A stretch of DNA of 64,000 nt, from the NCBI GenBank assembly GCA_019722365.1, contig JADFUC010000403.1, forward strand, positions 124,001 through 188,000, read 5' to 3'. Source of the stretch: Lithospermum erythrorhizon (taxonomy: Eukaryota; Streptophyta; Magnoliopsida; Boraginales; Boraginaceae). The notes below the pieces were generated by a model. It worked only from the letters and a program-made list of their open reading frames with translations. It did no database searches and had not been told where the DNA came from. Positions 1 to 13,051 of this stretch are shown here, in pieces (the first letter of the stretch is position 1; each line of letters starts with the position of its first letter). A program made the translations under genes and the position numbers.

Positions 1-450
1 TTCCTTCATTATAAGGGTGTTCAAATAACTTTGTAAACACGGAGTACAATCACAAGCGCTTGGTACGCGCAGAGGTCCTGATTCCGTTGTGGTTGCCTGA
101 ATTTCAATTCGAAGTGATCTCGACGGTCTCCTGCCTCCGATGCCGATGCTATTATTAAGACATACCATCACTTATTGAGTCCACTTCCAAGAATTGTTGG
201 CTTTCAGTAGTCTCATTTCAAAGCTTACAGTGATGGTCCTATCGCAACATGTATAGTTGCTGATGTGTGAAGGAAGTTTTAGTGTCGAAGTTGCTCAACA
301 ATTTGGGATTTCTATTGCTGTTTTCTTGCCACCTAGTGGATGTGCAATCCTGGTTGTCACACACTTTGAACAACTCATTGAACGAGGTTGTATTCCTTTG
401 AAAGGTATGTATCATGCTCTTGTGTGCTCGTCTCTTATGGGTCTCTAGCT
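1..450 (+). pseudogene. UGT85-like UDP-glycosyltransferase pseudogene, N-terminal part
   Basis: This is the acceptor-binding N-terminal part of a family 1 plant glycosyltransferase of the UGT85 type; functional members transfer UDP-glucose to small molecules in the cytosol. Frame 1 opens with FLHYKGVQIT, and shifted frames continue with VNTEYNHKRLVRA, then PEFQFEVIS, then EVAQQFGISIAVFLPPSGC and QLIERGCIPLKG. All of these follow the UGT85 order. At least four frame changes occur in the first 260 bases, several of them single-base losses, so no product is possible. The 5' end lies outside the window. Homology stops near 405 at PLKG and resumes near 5140, so foreign DNA splits the gene. Family assignment is from remembered motifs. 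Confidence 0.8.
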
Positions 451-1002
451 AGTAGAAACAATAAAAATAATGAAAATTATTATTTCCAACTAATAAAAAT
501 ATATATATGTTTAGAGCTATTACTTACCTTTTAGCATAAAACATATACAATGAAAGACATTTCAAAAAATATTGGTTCACAATTGACAAAAGAATTACTT
601 TGTACTACATTTTTTATGATTTTTTTTCATGGTTAAATCATAAATATTTTGCCAACAAAATGAACCATCTCTTAACATATTTTTATGTACAAGTAAAGGA
701 AAGGAGACGCGTACGAAATCGATTTCTCAAATATCTGACATATTTTACGTTTTAATTAAATCATTCTAAATTTAGGTAACTTACACTCTTTCGAAATTTT
801 TTTTCTAATTAACAATTTGCATGTTAATTAAATGTATTGAACGAATCGACTATTAATATCAGACATCAATTATTATGTTTGGCAATTCAATCCCAATATA
901 TAAAATTCAATTTAACCTATTATTATAAATTAATATATAATAATTATTATTATTATTATACAAAAAATATGATTATTTAACTAACACTTATCATAATAAT
1001 AA
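450..1002. other. AT-rich sequence inside the UGT-splitting insertion, no gene
   Basis: Very AT-rich DNA between the broken UGT exon and the reverse-oriented gypsy LTR, with TAT/ATT runs around 900-1000. No coding similarity is visible in either direction. Confidence 0.6.
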
Positions 1003-1519
1003 TGTAAAGACTCGCCTCGAAAGTCGCACGCCTCATGGTTGTAGTCGCGACAACCTCATAGATTCAGCCACCATAATGCATTGTCGGGGACACAAAAATA
1101 ACTCCAGTTAAACTCAATAAACCTCGAGTAGTTTGATAAAAAATGAAATGGTTCAAGGGCCCAATGTTACCTACAAAAGTTTGAACCATCGGGGTGCATC
1201 ACCTAATCCAAAACCAAAATACGTATCGTCATAACGTTGCTGCAGCTCAAAATGCACCATAAACAATTAATGAGTTTTCAACGTGAAACAAATGAAATAC
1301 AGAGTTTGAGTACACCAATAGAAATTAGTAGAAAGCATGATCACAAGCATCTTAACATCCGTCTCACCTAAGCAACAAGCAACAAGACTCACGAACTCAA
1401 CGCTTCCCTCGTCGCACTCGTCAATCAAGGCCGGGCGTAGCCGACACCTTTAGCGAAAACGCATCACCCGCCAGAATCTCTATCCACATCCGAACGGCAT
1501 TACAACAAAGATATAGACA

Positions 1520-1520
<1 letters not shown>

Positions 1521-1551
<31 letters not shown>
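1521..1551. repeat. (AT)n microsatellite
   Basis: Uninterrupted AT dinucleotide run of about 30 bases inside the gypsy LTR. Confidence 0.95.
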
Positions 1552-1553
<2 letters not shown>

Positions 1554-2999
1554 GAGCAAAGAACATGCTAATATATATCATAATACACAACTGTCAACAT
1601 ACGTACAATTTAGATGTCTCGGTCCATCGTCATTCAACATATTATTTCGTAAGGCAACATGTCACATATGTTCAATAAAAGAATCATAAATTCTCACCAT
1701 TTAAATTTGAGTTACACTTAAAACCATAACATTATCAACCTTTCAACTCACGACATCCTCCAATGTCAACACAATGCAAGACAATGCACAACAATAACTG
1801 TACCCGACATTTATATAATGTCATTGTTCTTCTCCGACAGGCCAATCTACGTAATGAATATAATATATTATATTATAACATGATATCCTTTTTCCGATGC
1901 GCCACCCTCGCTCCCCATAATATCATATCATTTTCCGGGCAAGCCCACCTCCTCTCGATCACCCATAATATCATAAACATCCTCATTCAGACAGACGACT
2001 TACATGCGACTCAACATGACTACATCTTATGGCACACTACCCTCTATATGAAACCAAGCATGACCAACAACCAACATCACACCAAACATACCAATCATGA
2101 CAAAACATAACCACACACAACTCAATTAACATCACAACAACTACAACAATCCCATATAAAACAACCATGCAACAATCACACAACAATCTTAATATGGCAC
2201 CCATAATATACATAATACAACAATCTCATATAAAACATATCCATCATGTACAACTTAACATTTCCTCACAACTTCACAATTACACTATCATATAAATTCA
2301 TAAGACAATTATGTAATCACATATCTATTTATCAAGCACTTCACTCAAACGTAGGGGAACAATATTATCACACCCAGTGATAAATCCTCTACCTTTGGCT
2401 AGCACTCTAGCCTCCCGAGAAATCAATCGATCCGCAAGCCTTTCCCCGCATTCCTAGTCTAAAACAAATACCGAAGTATCGATTACTACAAACTTCATAT
2501 ATAAATTCTCTTTTAATAAATTTTAGTACCAATTGACCACTTTGTGAAAATATTACTGAAGCAAACTTAAACGATAACCTAAACGACACAATTTTAAACA
2601 ACCCACACTCCAACTATTTCTGCCCCTCTAAATGCTATTTTCTAACACTTTAAACAATTTTAGTCAACCCAAAATATCAACCTTTCCAACTAACTAAACT
2701 CATTTCTAACAACCCTTAACCTCAAAACCCATTTACTACCCAAATCCAATAAAACTAATTTCAACATATATTCATCCAACAACTTATAAATCACAATTTC
2801 CACCTCAAACAACTATAATAAAGCGTCCAAGAACATAATACTTATACCATTAAAACGCTTTTGAAAAGTCAACCTGAAGTCAACTCGAAAGTCAACACAA
2901 CTACACCAATATTTTTCTACCCCAAAAATCGGTTATTATCACCTCCTATAATTATAATCTGGGGGCGACTGACCGGGATTTAATTTAGTCTTTCTGGGG

Positions 3000-3400
3000 C
3001 AAAAATTTAAACCGATTTCGAATTTTATGAAAAACTAATAAACATTAATAAACAAATTCGAAATAATCTTTATACTAAAAATTAATAAACAACTAAAATT
3101 CAAAATAATAACTAAAATAATAACAAAATTAATAAACAAAATAAACAAATTAATAAACTAAATTAATAAACAAATTCAAATAATAAATTTGAAAATAATA
3201 ACTAAAATAATAAACAACTAAAATTAATAAACAACTAAAATTTGAAATAATAACTAAAGTAATAATAAAATTAATAAACAAAATAAACAAATTAATAAAC
3301 TAAAAATTAATAAACAAATCTCGAAATAAGAAACAAATTAATAAACAAATTCAAAATAATAACTAAAATACCAAACATTCGAAATAATAACTTAAAAATT
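3000..3400. repeat. Degenerate TAATAAAC/AACTAAAAT low-complexity tract
   Basis: About 400 bases built of short units such as aataaacaaat, aataactaaaa and taataaact, repeated imperfectly many times. It lies within the reverse-oriented gypsy LTR and has no counterpart in the LTR copy near 58-60 kb, so it expanded after the copies separated. Confidence 0.85.
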
Positions 3401-4333
3401 CGGAGATTAGTAACACCTTGTGCGGCCTCGAAAGGTTTGAATCACAATGTGTGGGGGAATTGTGTTTTTGTTTTTAGTCTTCATGAAGTGAAGGCTGGCT
3501 GTGATTTAGTTCATTAGCTCATTTTGTTGCGGTGACTTGTGTTTATTTAGCTGAACTGACCGATTCTATAATCCGGCCCGTTTCTATCGATAACGATCCT
3601 GGGTCCGTTTTTGTCAAAATACCTATTTCAAAAACTGGTCCGTCCGACCGGTTTTTTTATCCGAAAATCGGGCCTTTAATTGCACTGATCGAACTGATCG
3701 ATTTTTATCTCAGCCCAACCGAACCCCTACCATAATTCAAGCTTAGATAATAATTATATGACAGAACCTCAAAACCTCAAGTCAAACTAATTCACAAAGT
3801 TTCAACATCCTCAAAAACATCAAGAAATACTCATCCAAATTCTTAACTTTAACTTAAGAATAACTAATTTAAGGCTCAGTAATAGCAACTAAATACAAAA
3901 GTCACCAAAGTCAACCCATTCAAACCCGCTTTAAATACCAAAAGATTCGGCCTTTTACCTGGAATCGAAGAGACGACGTAGGAAACTCTCCAAATTCCTC
4001 TGCACTAAAGTTTGCGAGATGGAGGAGAAATCAAAGAAAAATCGCTTTATATATGTGGGGTTCAAGCGGTTGTAGGGGAAGGAGATGGGATTTTTGTTTC
4101 TAAGGCCCTATTCTCGCATGCTGGAAGTTACGAAGTGGAAAAAGAAAGTTTATGCGGTGAAAATCGACGATTTAGTTTGCTGTATACCTCCCCGGGTTTG
4201 GCTTTATCTCAACTATTAACTTCCAAACATCACATTTATAAAGTCTATAGAAATATAAAGTGGGTCCAATTCATGCTAATTAAAATTAATAACTCCACAT
4301 TTGAATTTATTAATCGATTTAATCGTTATCACA

Positions 4334-5140
4334 TATAATAATAATAACAATACTTCTACATAAAAAATATTATTATTTAGTAACACAAATTATTAAAGAT
4401 CAAACGATATACGATTTAAAATCATATTAATGAAAGTGAAAGAATAAATTAATAATATATAATATATGAATCTTATTCTTGTGACTCAATCACAAAGTTA
4501 TACACGCAAAATCGTTAAAAATAATCGTTGCTATTCAACGACAATTAATCATTAAACACGCACTGAGATAAATAAAACAGTTATCGAAAAGCTGATGCAC
4601 TAATTATAAAGTTAGATATATGTCAAATGAGATGTATTTATCATCCCCAAACAGATGTGATTCTCTTCCAATTGATAATCTTACATATATACAAATATAA
4701 AGTATGATGAATACTTAAAACCATCCGATTTTTATTCATTTTTATTTATCGACGCAAACTTTGATCATTACATTTATTATTTTAATAAAATATAAAAGAT
4801 TATTAGATCCGTTTTCAAAATAGTTTCATAATATTATACCATAACTTTTTACAAAGAGTAATTCTAAGAATAATTGATAGTCAAAAGCTGCACCCCTCGA
4901 TATACAAAAAACGCCAAATAAAAATGAAGGAATAAAAGAACTCTAACTTTAGATTTTTAGATAGAAGGGTAATTTAATAATTAATAGTGTGAAAATGAAA
5001 GAAACACAATCTTTATCAATACTTTTATAGATGTTAGTGATAAAATCAAAAAATGTCAATCTAAAGGGGGAAGATTGGCCCCTTATGTAAGATAAATATA
5101 CTTATATTTAACTTCTTATCACCTAAACATGATGTGAGTT
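4334..5140. other. AT-rich DNA between solo LTR and second UGT fragment
   Basis: No coding similarity is recognised. This is the rest of the insertion that splits the UGT pseudogene; no clear element end or target duplication was found next to 405 or 5140. Confidence 0.5.
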
Positions 5141-6040
5141 ATGACGATTAGAAACTGAGGTCTGAATCCCTGTTTTACACGGATGCCTAGATGTCAGTTG
5201 TTCAACAAACGCAGAAACAAAAACAATAATTGGACTCTGAATGAAGAAATCAAATTGAAGGATCTACCAACTTTCATCAGAATCACTGATCCAAATGATG
5301 TCACATTTAATATCTTGGAGAATCAATTTAAGAACATGCTTAATGGTAATGCTATTGTTTTGAACACGTTTGATGCCCTTGAACGAGACGTTATGAAAGC
5401 CCTTTCGACAATGCACCCCCATGTTTATAGCGTTGGTCCTCTACACATGCTACTCGACAAGATAATCAAAGATGATGATCGTCTTCAATCTATTCAATCA
5501 ACTTATGAAGGAAGATCTTTTATTTGCATCGAAAGTGGTTGAAAACACGAAGACTAAGCGTGAACTTCGGGAGCATCACAATGATGAACATTGATCAACT
5601 AACTGAATTTGCATTTGGTCTAGCTAATAGCAAGAAATCATTTTTGTGGATCATTAGGAATGATCTGGTCACGGGCGAGTTGGCGATGTTGCCTGAACAA
5701 TTTTGTACCGAGACTAAAGAAAGGGGCATGTTAGCAAATTGGTGTCCACAAGAAGATGTTTTAAAACATCCAGCAATGATTTTGACTCATTGTATTTTGA
5801 ATTCGAATTTCTGAAAGCATATCTTTGTGGTAAAAAGACATTTTCAGTTGTCTTATTGAATGTCAAACGAATTGTTTGTTAAGTGGATAGCATTGGATGA
5901 GATAACAATGAAATAGAGATAAGTAGAACTGCTTGTGAGAAAGCCACAGATGGTGAAAGGTATGTTAACATGAAGAGGAGAGTCATGAGGTCGAAAAGAA
6001 AGCCAGAGGAAGCTAACTGGTTAAATCATCATTCATGAAC
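5141..6040 (+). pseudogene. UGT85-like UDP-glycosyltransferase pseudogene, C-terminal part
   Basis: The UGT85 sequence resumes here with EEIKLKDLPTFIRITDPND, VLNTFDALERDV and VYSVGPLHMLL. After a frameshift near 5530 it goes on with CIEWLKTRRL, VNFGSIT and SFLWIIRNDLV. The sugar-donor PSPG box starts well (WCPQEDVLKHPA, LTHC at about 5740-5795) but loses its Gly-Trp-Asn-Ser core and runs into a stop at 5814. Shifted remnants of the C-terminus (ERYVNMKRRVM) reach about 6035. With a broken PSPG box, several stops and a 4.7-kb interruption, the copy is dead. It is the continuation of the fragment at 1-450. Confidence 0.85.
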
Positions 6041-6049
6041 CTCTATAAA

Positions 6050-8580
6050 GTTGCCAAAAGAAGAAGTGCCAGGCAGTTTAGAGTTAATTTCCTAATAAAT
6101 CCCATCCCCATGATTAACAGAATGGCTGGTTAAGAGTCTGCTATCTAGGCTTTATCCAACTGTACAAAATTAAAGAAGATGTTAAAGGCAAAGAAGCCAC
6201 CTATCCATATCTAATAATAAATATGAATAAAGGTCCCTATCTAAATTTAAATTGGCCTCTATCCAAAATAAAGTGATTTTGAATTTGGCGACACTCAAAA
6301 TAACTTCCATCCTCAAAAGAAAATCTTATATTCAAAGATCTAAAAATCATGAAATACTAAAATATAAAAAGTAAAATAGTTATCATAAATAAAAATAAAA
6401 AATATACATTGTTATAATAAAATATAAAAGAAAACACACATAAAAAATATATTAAAAATAAATATAAACTGAACAACCATCCATCAGCAAAACCAAATAA
6501 AATCACCACAAAATATATTAAACTGGAATCTCATTAACTAATGACAGAATTTTACAAAATAATGATTAATGTGACACAGAAACATTGTCATTAAATTAAT
6601 AATTTAAACATTAACCACTCATTAAAAACACCCAGAATACAAATAAAAGTTATGAGAAAATAAAATTAAGAACAAAAGTTGAATTTTATACAAGAAACTA
6701 TAAATCAGTCCAATAATTGATTGAAATATATAAACTAGAAAATCTGTTGAATCTGAACAATCTTAATTACCATTTTAATCTTCAAAATATTTTCAAAACT
6801 TGTCCATGTCAAAACAAAAACAGCAGTCCATAACAAACCGCAAACCAAGAATATCATTAATATTTAATTAACATTCAATAAATGAGAATGAAACTTACAA
6901 AAAATGAATGATGAGTGTTCCAGTCTGAAAACATTTTAAAGTAATTAAAATAACAGAGATCCTTGTTAGCTTCCACATGTCTTATATATGAATGAAATTG
7001 ATTTAAAATAAAGATATCCCAATAATGATTGTCTAACAGATATCTAGAAGGTTAATTCCAATTTAATCAGTTCTAAAAAGTCTATTTATAGAGAACCACT
7101 TGAATATTAAAACATAATTTGAACATAAAAAGAGAGATGAAGAGCAACATGATACTAATGAATTACTTCGAATGTCCATCAATGATACAATGAGTCATTC
7201 ATCCATTAGTCTATGTCACTCTATGTGTCTAATGTCAATGCCCACAGGCATTTGAATCCATTAAACACTCTATAAACACTCTCCTTTAAATTAATGTTTC
7301 CTAAAAGTCCCAACTGATAAAAAACCGCACAAGGAGCAGCCTCCAATCAATCATAGCAACACGTCTAGAACGCTATGACGACGAACAATGAACATCAAGT
7401 CTGAGCCAGATCCCATAACCTATAACCACAAACGCCTTCATTTAGAATAAACAAACAGCCTTCAAAATGCCTCAGAGCATGCAGCTCTTGAACAGCCTTA
7501 GTATTTAGCCTTAACCAAGAACCTCTTTTTTGGGGTAAAACACTTCACAAAGGTTTCTTTCACTATCAGCAAATTAGAAGATTGTTCATAAACCTTCATG
7601 AAACACTGAAACCAAGACAGAACTTGTCAAATCTTCATTTCCAAGTTCTTCTTGGCAATTCATATTTATTTATATTAGTTCCAGTCGAATCGCTTGCAAC
7701 CAGCCATTTTTCTTCAACAACATTGATCATCCAGCCGATTCAACGAATATTTTGAAACCATTTCATTGAATTTCAGCAACATTAGTTGATCCATATAACA
7801 TGTTGCACCAACATCCATAGGGCATATAGTTGAAAAGATATCGACAAATAACCATGTTACCATAATCTATTTCGCGCTTTATAGGGTCCTGAAGACAGTT
7901 TACAGTTCTGTAATCTCAAGTTCATTTATGGAAGTCAATAAAAGACCCCATTGTTCCTCCTAGGGTCATCATTATTTCGAATTTTCTTTTTCACTTATCT
8001 CACAGTTTGTTCTTTTTCATGCATTTTTCTACCATAGCACTACATATGACATGTCCCTTTCAGCAAACTTACCTAACCTTTCATCTCTTTGTAATTTGAG
8101 ATTTTATTTTGGAAACCCATCAGGATGACCATCCGTCACCACCATTTGATTCAGAGTTTGAGATCTCGAGAAGAAATTATATGTGACCGTCAATTTCAAG
8201 AATCAATAATTTTTCTGCTGAGAGGACCAAGACACACAACATATCCCATTGTCAAAAAAATTATTTCCATCATGTCGACAACAAGGAAATTTTATAATCA
8301 TAATTTCAACCCATGGTGTTACACCAGACATATACTAAAGATTTTGATAGAACATCTGCTCATGTTATTGTTGTGATTTGGTCTTAATTGAATTAATGAT
8401 GAACATAATATCTATGAACCATGAACTCCAGTTTTGTTTACTACAACGGTCTAGCAATATCAAGAATTAATTAATGACTGGCTAAATCGTTTTGTGTATA
8501 TGAACACGTGGAACATAATTTTCAATCAGATCTAATTGACACGCAATCATTAAAAGCCCAACATTATCGTCATAGCATAA
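6050..8580. other. AT-rich region, probably decayed copia pol, no intact gene
   Basis: No reading frame longer than about 80 codons looks coding. It lies downstream, in element orientation, of the copia gag and integrase remnants at 8590-10055, so reverse transcriptase and the 3' LTR would be expected here. I could not identify convincing RT motifs or an LTR pair. Confidence 0.4.
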
Positions 8581-8589
8581 CTAACCCAG

Positions 8590-10055
8590 TTCAGTTTATC
8601 ACCACTGATGAAATTCATTTATTGATGATGACTCCACCCGAAGAGATGCACCAATTTAATGATTGTGAACACCCCACATATATCACCATTCTTTCAAAGA
8701 AATGTGTAGACCTATCTCAAGCTTAGTAAGTTTTGTTAATGCCTTATCATCTCCAAAAGAACAAGCTTCCAGCATTATATCTTTTTCATCCAATACAAAG
8801 TTTAAGGTTTATATCCTCCATTTAAAACATTACTTCTTCAGTAAACATATGTATAATGGCATCCTAAGGAACTTTGTGGTTTTTAAAATATTTGTTTCTT
8901 TTCCAAACACTTCAAATAATCGCTTTATAACCTGATTATATTCATCAAAGAAACAAGTTTCATTAGTCGATAAATTTGTTCCATCATAATATAAATCATG
9001 TTCCTTCAATCAAGTCCAGGACCAAAATAGTATTTATTACTTCATGATCGAGTTCCCAACCTCGGTATTTGTAAAATTTGATGAAATGTCTCAATGATGG
9101 ATTCGACAAGGACATTCTTCAAGATATAAGACTAAGAGAATAAAACATAAGATAACCGCATACAAACATCACTGCATATGCTTGAGTGAATTGCTCAGAT
9201 GATTGTTTTCATTCTTGTAGACTTAGTTCTTGGCTTATAATTTATTTATATCCACATATTCTTTTATAAATCAGTTTATATTCTTATATCATGCCTACAC
9301 TAACTCCTTTTCCATCCTCCCATTCCTAAAAAGAGCTATTCTTATTCTTTCTATATCGACCATTTTTGAGGCCTACAGTAATTATTCATGTTACTTCCTA
9401 GAAACCATAACCAACCACGCTGTCAACTTAAATTACTACACCCACGGCCTGTCTCTATCCCACTCCCACCTTCAACCATTATTACCACCACGCCATTTAT
9501 TGAATGTCAGAACATTTATTTCAGAAATGTTGTTGTCTAAGAGTTCATTATTCTTTCATTCAGCGTAAGATAACGGATCAATTAGAGAACCTCGTGAACC
9601 CCGTGTCATTGCGAACACTATCTCAGATGCATAAAATATCAGAGTATGTTTTCTCCATCTTCAAGCATTGTTTCATCAGAATACTCCAATTGTGGCACAC
9701 AATTTGAACACAATAGCTTAAAGTTCTGAACCCCGCCACATTCCATTCATCAACGGTCAAGGGTAACAAAACTTCTTTTGATAACCAAATCTTTTGAGAT
9801 TATCCCATAAATCTTTGGGATCTTCCACATTTAAAGTCCTCTAGACTAAATCAGACGGTCCATCATTAATCTGGCGAATTTGGCCTTTTCATGAAACTCT
9901 TCCTTAAACCTTTGTCATTTCATCAATCAATTTTCCCCTGACGCCCCTACATTTTCACTCAGAGAATTTTCCTCGCCGAGCCCTTTGCATCCTAGGGATA
10001 CCTTATTTGTCCAGAGCGCTAGTTTAAAGTTAGACATCGACATGTCTAAACTGGC
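8590..10055 (-). mobile_element. Decayed Ty1/copia remnant with UBN2-type gag and integrase-end motif
   Basis: On the minus strand, shifted frames around 9750-9890 give KAKFARLMMDRL and then DPKDLWDNLKR, GYQKK, EWNVA and FRTLSYC. This is the order seen in UBN2 gag proteins of plant copia-like elements. EQNNELL-like residues follow near 9530. Around 8590-8700 the minus strand reads ERMVIYVG followed by sequence resembling the region after the integrase core of these elements (RMGIYVGYESPS type). Stops and frameshifts occur every few dozen codons and no LTR pair was found. The class assignment is by motif memory, and the true extent is probably larger than listed. Confidence 0.55.
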
Positions 10056-10059
10056 TAAA

Positions 10060-10973
10060 GATCATATAACCAATATATAATCCATTATAACAAATCAATT
10101 ATATATTCCATAAATGAATACAAGAACAACATCCAATAATATAAAGCTAAATTATCAGAATAAACCAAAAGTTTAAGCCTGAAGATGGTAAAGTAGTAAA
10201 AAGTTTATATTCTTTCCCACCCTTCATTTTATTAAAGTACAAATATTATAAATGACATTGTCAAACATTTGCTATTGCAACATTGAATATTTGAAATATA
10301 GATACTAAAAAGATATAGATTATGGTGAGTATAATCATTTTATTACCAAGTAGAATACGAGTGAAAACAGTCTAGTGGTAATTACTAACTAGTCATAGAA
10401 AAATGTCAGAGATTGAGTTTTGAAATTTAGTCAGCAATCATAAAGAATTTGTATAATTGTATAGAAGCAAGTCAAATATAACTTTCTATAAACCGCAACT
10501 TGAACACACTAATGATCATATTAAAAATTATTTTTTCTTAACTGTCCATGTCCTGATGTTAATAGAATATCTGAATTGCCAAATTATATAGAGCGAGCAA
10601 AAGTCTGATTTACAGTTTAATATTTTAAGAAAAGTCATCATATCAGTACTTAATCCAGATTGAAATGAATTATACAAATATCCAATCAGTAAAGAATGGC
10701 ATCCAGTAAATATTCAGTTCAGGCCCAGCAATGAGATCCACTTCGCTGGCTCAGGAGCCACCTGAAAAGTGAGAACCCATAAAGAACCAAGAAACCAAGG
10801 CAGAGAAGTCTAATAATAACTTTAGCAAGTTTAATAAAATTTATAAACTGCATTTTTACCATTAACCCTGAAGAACCAATTCTTACGGTGCAAAAATTTG
10901 CGAATATTTTAAATTAATCTATACCAGCAAAACCCAGATAGAGTCATTAAGGTATTTAAGAAGCTTAAATTAA
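10060..10973. other. AT-rich intergenic sequence
   Basis: No coding frame, RNA gene or recognisable element was seen, apart from the MITE that begins just downstream. Confidence 0.5.
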
Positions 10974-10975
10974 TA

Positions 10976-11216
10976 CACCCTTCACTTTTTTAGTTGTCAT
11001 TTTAGTCATTTATACATAAATTAAAGAAAAGAAAAAGTATTAAAATTATATTGAAAATATAAAATGACAACCAATTGAAGCTATATCATGTTGACAGATA
11101 TCTAAAATAGCACATTTAAACATAAATCTTGATTTTTCTTATGCTAACGATAACTATTTTGAAACAAAAAAATTATAACTATTTTGAAACTAGTTGTTCA
11201 TAATGTTTGGAGGGAG
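10976..11216. mobile_element. Stowaway-like MITE, TA-flanked
   Basis: The left end reads CACCCTTCACTTTTTTAGTTG after a TA. The right end reads GTTTGGAGGGAG before a TA. The reverse complement of the right end (CTCCCTCCAAAC) matches the left end imperfectly, in the style of the CTCCCTCC termini of plant Tc1/mariner MITEs. It is about 240 bp, AT-rich and non-coding. Confidence 0.5.
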
Positions 11217-11218
11217 TA

Positions 11219-11689
11219 GCAACCATCCCATGGTTAAAAATCAAAGAAATTAAAAATAGATAAACCTAATTGAAAAACATCGGGATCTAAGAATAATTCA
11301 TTATATTTTCCACCCCTCCACTGATGGCCATCACCGATGTTGTCATATAAAAAGCCGAAATCGCTTAAGACCCGCTTCAAAAACTGACCCAAAGATCCAT
11401 CCAACAAGGAACCGAATACTGCCTTTTTTCTTATACCGAACTGATTTTGACCCTGACCAAACCTCAAGAACGAGCCTCCCCCCCCAACTAAACTATTGTA
11501 TTAATCAAAGTAAAGTGGTTCATGTGGCTAGTTTCCCGGTTATTACATAGATTAATATTACAAGAAATTAAATTAAATGTATTAATGACAATGCCTTTCA
11601 TATTCAAAAATATCCAATATCTGTAGGTACCAAACTACTTGGCTAATTCTTTCCTTGATCCTTCAAAAGATTCCACCCTACTGTTTTAA
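11219..11689. other. Probable 3' flank or tail of the LINE
   Basis: A 77-codon minus-strand frame (11234-11467) has no recognisable similarity. The LINE 3' end should fall in this interval, but no poly(T) tract, which would mark its poly(A) tail on this strand, is visible. Confidence 0.35.
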
Positions 11690-12550
11690 CATGAGTACTT
11701 GTGAAAATAATCCATCAGTTATGATATTCACTGTGTGAAAATTAAGATCTTTGGCAAGAAGAAGGGTTGTAGATATTACTTCTCTAAAGGAGACAGGGGA
11801 GAATGAAGTTTTCATATTGCTATCGTTACTGCTTTTGTGATCAATAAGGGGAGATACTTCTATGGTTGTTCTTCCTCCTTTAATAAAGATCTCAATAAGC
11901 CATTTAGGATTCTTGTCATTTGAAATGTCGAGGTAGATCTTGGTATCACTCTTCCGACAAAAGAGATCACACCTATTTGAAGATAAAATAAATTTTTTTT
12001 GAAACCAGAAAAAGTGAGGTCTTTGGATATTCCCTTACGGAGCTAGGGATCAGCTAAGAGAGGTAAGGTTCGATTTCCTTGCGTGTTGAAGCCATTCAAG
12101 AGCAAGCTTTTTTATTCGACCAATATTATTTGAATAGAGTGGATCATCATGATTAAAGACAGTTTTATTCTTGGTAAGCCAAGTAACCCAAAAAGTACTT
12201 CCAAAAAGATGGAGCTCGTAAATATTGCTATGATTCCAATTTTTTGTAAAGAGGGAAGACAAAAAAATTTGATTTCCCGGGGAAAGGGATAAATTTAAGG
12301 AATTTCAGAGATTTTGAATGAAGAATCAATAAAAAAAAATGTTGAGTACTCTCATTATTAACAAGACAAAGACTACAACAAGGATTAACGATATTTTTAG
12401 TTTTACAAGAAAGAAGGTCAGTAGTGGGCAACCTATTGAGTAACATTTTCCAGAGAAAATTTTTTACTTTTTGGGGGAAAGGGATTTTCCAAAATTTGCT
12501 CCAAACTTGGGTGGGTATGTCCAAGTAAGAGGATGGGAGTTTCATATTAT
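11690..12550 (-). pseudogene. LINE C-terminal zf-RVT and RNase H remnants
   Basis: Minus-strand 12228-12545 reads QVWSKFWKIPFPQKVKNFLWK, followed by a Cys-rich segment (CSLCLVNNESTQHFF). This is the usual zf-RVT pattern, where Trp-rich sequence precedes C-x2-C...H. The adjoining frame 12050-12262 (WLTKNKTVFNHDD) is the linker seen before RNase H. Shifted frames down to about 11690 resemble RNase H-like sequence (NPKWLIEIFIKGG, VNIITDGL). All are broken by frameshifts. Confidence 0.7.
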
Positions 12551-13051
12551 TAATGGCATGAGCAGTGAGGTTGATGTAGATGTCCTTGGAATGAAAGCAA
12601 TTATTAGGCCAAGTTTTAGAATCAAGCTCACCCGTAGGACTAATTTTGAGGAAGTGAGGCGGAAAGAGAGGTGATGAGTGGTGTGTTCTAGTGTGGTATT
12701 AATGAGAAGTTCTGAGACAAGGGTAGGGTATTGGGGACGAGCTGAGGGGTTATAGAAGGCTTCATGTTTTGGGGGGTTGTGACCAAGCAGCCACCTATCA
12801 TTTCAGATATTAATAGAAGAACCATTTCCAACAGTCCAAGTCATGTTATTTGAGATACTCATAATACCTGAATGAAGACTTTTCTAGATCCATGAAGAGT
12901 TTGATTTGATAGTGGCTAAGAGGGGTGTGGTGGTGGGAAATTATTTCGATTTGAGTGTTTTACACATGAGACTAGATGGAAAATTAATCAGCCTCCAACC
13001 ATTATGGGCAAGAAGTGTAAGGTTAAAATGGTGTAGGTGCTTAAAACCAAG

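Larger units (their letters stand above)
1003..4333 (-). mobile_element. Ty3/gypsy long terminal repeat, solo-type copy, reverse orientation
   Basis: The segment begins TGTAAAGACTCGCC and ends TTATCACA, giving TG...CA termini. Its reverse complement matches the LTR at about 55775-60512 over many blocks: the ends (cgaggcga against cgaggcga), the stretch around 2580-2700 against 58840-58960, and 4201-4310 against 55811-58070. No primer-binding site, gag or pol lies beside it, so it looks like a solo LTR or a truncated copy. Any target-site duplication is hidden in the flanking ATA-rich DNA. It contains an AT microsatellite and an A-rich (TAATAAAC)-like tract that the other copy lacks. The boundaries are inferred, not proven. 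Confidence 0.7.

Noticed and set aside
12471..12674. Plus-strand frame opposite the LINE
   Set aside because: Antisense to the zf-RVT region and without any recognisable domain.
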